Assembly (NCBI GenBank): GCA_019090565.1
Contig: JAHRVS010000033.1
Location: 1 to 15,928, forward strand
DNA length: 15,928 bases
Source: Gammaproteobacteria bacterium
Lineage (GTDB): Bacteria > Pseudomonadota > Gammaproteobacteria > Pseudomonadales > UBA3067
Reading direction: 5' to 3'
The notes beneath the pieces are model-generated. The model was not told the DNA's origin. It made no database searches and was given only the letters and a program-made list of their open reading frames with translations. Of this stretch, positions 14,410 through 15,928 are shown piece by piece; the first letter of the stretch is position 1; each line of letters starts with the position of its first letter. Position numbers and translations under genes: made by a program.

Positions 14410-15928
14410 CTAGTCTCCCAGCAAATCTCGAATATTACTTAAATGCGCATGCGCCACAGCATCCTTCTCTTCTTGAGGCTTGGTTTCACCTCTGCCCTCC
14501 CAGCGCAAATCTTCCTGAGGAAGTTCGTCCAGAAAGCGGCTTGGTGTGCAGTCCATCTTCTCTCCATATTGGCGTCGCTCTTGCACTAAGGTAATTGACA
14601 GCGTGCGTTTTGCGCGGGTGATTCCCACGTAAAATAAACGCCGCTCCTCCTCTACCGTATCCTCTTCAATACTGGTGGCGTGGGGAAGAATCTCTTCATT
14701 GATGCCGATTAAAAATACATGGGGGTACTCCAGCCCCTTGGCGGCGTGCAAGGTCATGAGCTGAACACGGTCGCTGTTGTCTTCTTTTTCTTGCTGATCG
14801 AGAATATCTAGCAATACGAGTTTGTTGATCACCGCTTTTAAATCAGGCTCTTCGCCTTCTTCCTCTGCCTTACTCATCATGTTTTTGATGGAATCAACCA
14901 GCGACCAAACATTTTGCATTTTTCGTTCGGCCACTTTCCCATTGCTGTTTTGTTCGTGTAGCCATGCTTCGTAATCAATGTCGTTAATCAATTCTTGAAT
15001 GGCTTTGACCGGATCATTTTCTACCGAATTATAGGTGACACCATCGAGCCAGTGGGTAAAGCGGCGTAGTCGATCCAGTGAGCGCGAATCAAGAAATTGT
15101 TCGAGGCCTAGCTCATGGGCTGCTGAATAAAGACTTACATTTCGCTGAATGGAATATTCGCCGAGCTTCTCCAGCGTGCTGGAACCGATTTCTCTGCGCG
15201 GTACATTCACAATGCGTAGAAAGGCGTTGTCGTCATCAGGGTTAATCACCAAACGTAAATACGCCATGATGTCTTTGATCTCTGCGCGACTAAAAAAGGA
15301 AGTGCCGCCGCTGACCTTGTAAGGGATTTGCATCGCCTGAAATTTCATTTCGATTAGCCGGGATTGAAAATTGCCTCGGTAAAGCACCGCGTAATCGGAA
15401 AACTCAGTGCTGTTGCGCACGCGATGATTGAGAATCTCGCTGGCAATTTTCTCCGCCTCCATGTCTTCATTTTTGCACTCCACAATGCGAATGGCTTCAC
15501 CGTAGCCGAGTTCACTCCACAGCTTTTTTTCAAAAACGTGGGGGTTGTTACTGATCACCGCATTGGCGGCATTGAGGATGATGCCCGTCGAGCGGTAATT
15601 TTGTTCCAGTTTAATAACCCGCAAGGTAGGGAAATCAGTAGAAAGGTCGGCAAGGTTTTCTGGTCGCGCACCACGCCAGGAATAAATGGATTGGTCATCG
15701 TCGCCGACAACCGTCAATGCATGGCGAATGCCCGCGAGCTGTTTGACCAGTTTGTATTGCACTGTATTGGTATCTTGGTATTCATCCACCAGCATATAGC
15801 GGATGCGATTTTGCCATTTTTCCAGTACATGGGGTTGTTCGCTAAACAGCTTTACGGGTAGAAGAATCAGGTCGTCGAAATCCACGCCGTTGTAGGCGCG
15901 CAACAGGCGGTCGTAGGCAGCGTAAACA
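14410..15928 (-). CDS. rep: ATP-dependent DNA helicase Rep (5' end outside window)
   Basis: The last 505 or so residues of a superfamily 1A 3'-5' helicase, which in E. coli helps replication forks past obstacles and is 673 residues long. The frame is open to the right edge (VYAAYDRLLRAYNGVDFDDL). Visible motifs are LVDEYQDTN (II), VGDDDQSIYSWRGA (III), KLEQNYRS (IV), LMTLHAAKGLEYPHVF (V) and ERRLFYVGITRAKR (VI). The DFDDLILLP and NNPHVFEKKLWSELGYG stretches are specific to Rep rather than UvrD or PcrA. The Walker A motif is beyond the edge. It faces the plus-strand PepSY gene across a 180-base gap in which no clear terminator was seen. It looks like a core chromosomal gene bordering the siderophore locus. 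Confidence 0.93.
   Translation of the reverse strand, partial: VYAAYDRLLRAYNGVDFDDLILLPVKLFSEQPHVLEKWQNRIRYMLVDEYQDTNTVQYKLVKQLAGIRHALTVVGDDDQSIYSWRGARPENLADLSTDFPTLRVIKLEQNYRSTGIILNAANAVISNNPHVFEKKLWSELGYGEAIRIVECKNEDMEAEKIASEILNHRVRNSTEFSDYAVLYRGNFQSRLIEMKFQAMQIPYKVSGGTSFFSRAEIKDIMAYLRLVINPDDDNAFLRIVNVPRREIGSSTLEKLGEYSIQRNVSLYSAAHELGLEQFLDSRSLDRLRRFTHWLDGVTYNSVENDPVKAIQELINDIDYEAWLHEQNSNGKVAERKMQNVWSLVDSIKNMMSKAEEEGEEPDLKAVINKLVLLDILDQQEKEDNSDRVQLMTLHAAKGLEYPHVFLIGINEEILPHATSIEEDTVEEERRLFYVGITRAKRTLSITLVQERRQYGEKMDCTPSRFLDELPQEDLRWEGRGETKPQEEKDAVAHAHLSNIRDLLGD

Noticed and set aside
15364..15861. A 165-codon plus-strand open frame opposite rep
   Set aside because: It lies wholly antisense to the well-conserved Rep helicase motifs, resembles no family and has no convincing ribosome site.
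14410..15928. UvrD or PcrA helicase
   Set aside because: The DFDDLILLP and NNPHVFEKKLWSELGYG regions match Rep much better than UvrD.

Overview
The window carries a hydroxamate siderophore locus of the desferrioxamine/bisucaberin type. It lies between two unrelated chromosomal genes: the 3' end of a molybdopterin oxidoreductase gene on the left and the 3' part of the DNA helicase gene rep on the right. Rep closely resembles the E. coli protein in every visible helicase motif. Together with the TonB receptor, PepSY reductase and DfoC-type fusion, this points to a gammaproteobacterium, probably free-living or marine; the genus cannot be told from the sequence. No tRNA, rRNA, CRISPR array, transposase or integrase was seen.

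The minus-strand block reads from about 11918 down to 262 and looks like one iron-regulated operon. Its order is: TonB-dependent receptor (FoxA/FhuE type); PLP decarboxylase (DfoJ/DesA type, lysine to cadaverine); FAD/NADPH N-monooxygenase (DfoA/DesB type, cadaverine to N-hydroxycadaverine); MFS exporter; stand-alone GNAT acyltransferase (DesC type); formyltransferase-fold enzyme; DfoC-type fusion (GNAT domain plus IucA/IucC-family NIS synthetase); and a multi-pass membrane acyltransferase. Three of these genes are joined by ATGA stop/start overlaps. A good Fur box (14 of 19 consensus bases) lies just upstream of the preferred receptor start.

The divergent plus-strand pair at 12242-14229 encodes a small membrane protein and a PepSY-type membrane protein with conserved histidines. 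They probably reduce the ferric siderophore in the periplasm after TonB-driven import. No ABC importer, periplasmic binding protein, AraC-type regulator or sigma/anti-sigma pair lies in the window.

The decarboxylase, monooxygenase and DfoC alone would account for a normal desferrioxamine or bisucaberin pathway. The unusual part is the extra acylation capacity: a second GNAT about 52% identical to the DfoC N-terminal domain, a formyltransferase with an intact Asn-His-Asp triad, and a membrane acyltransferase. The working hypothesis is a cadaverine-hydroxamate siderophore with a modified end, such as an N-formyl-N-hydroxycadaverine cap. This product is inferred and not shown by the sequence.
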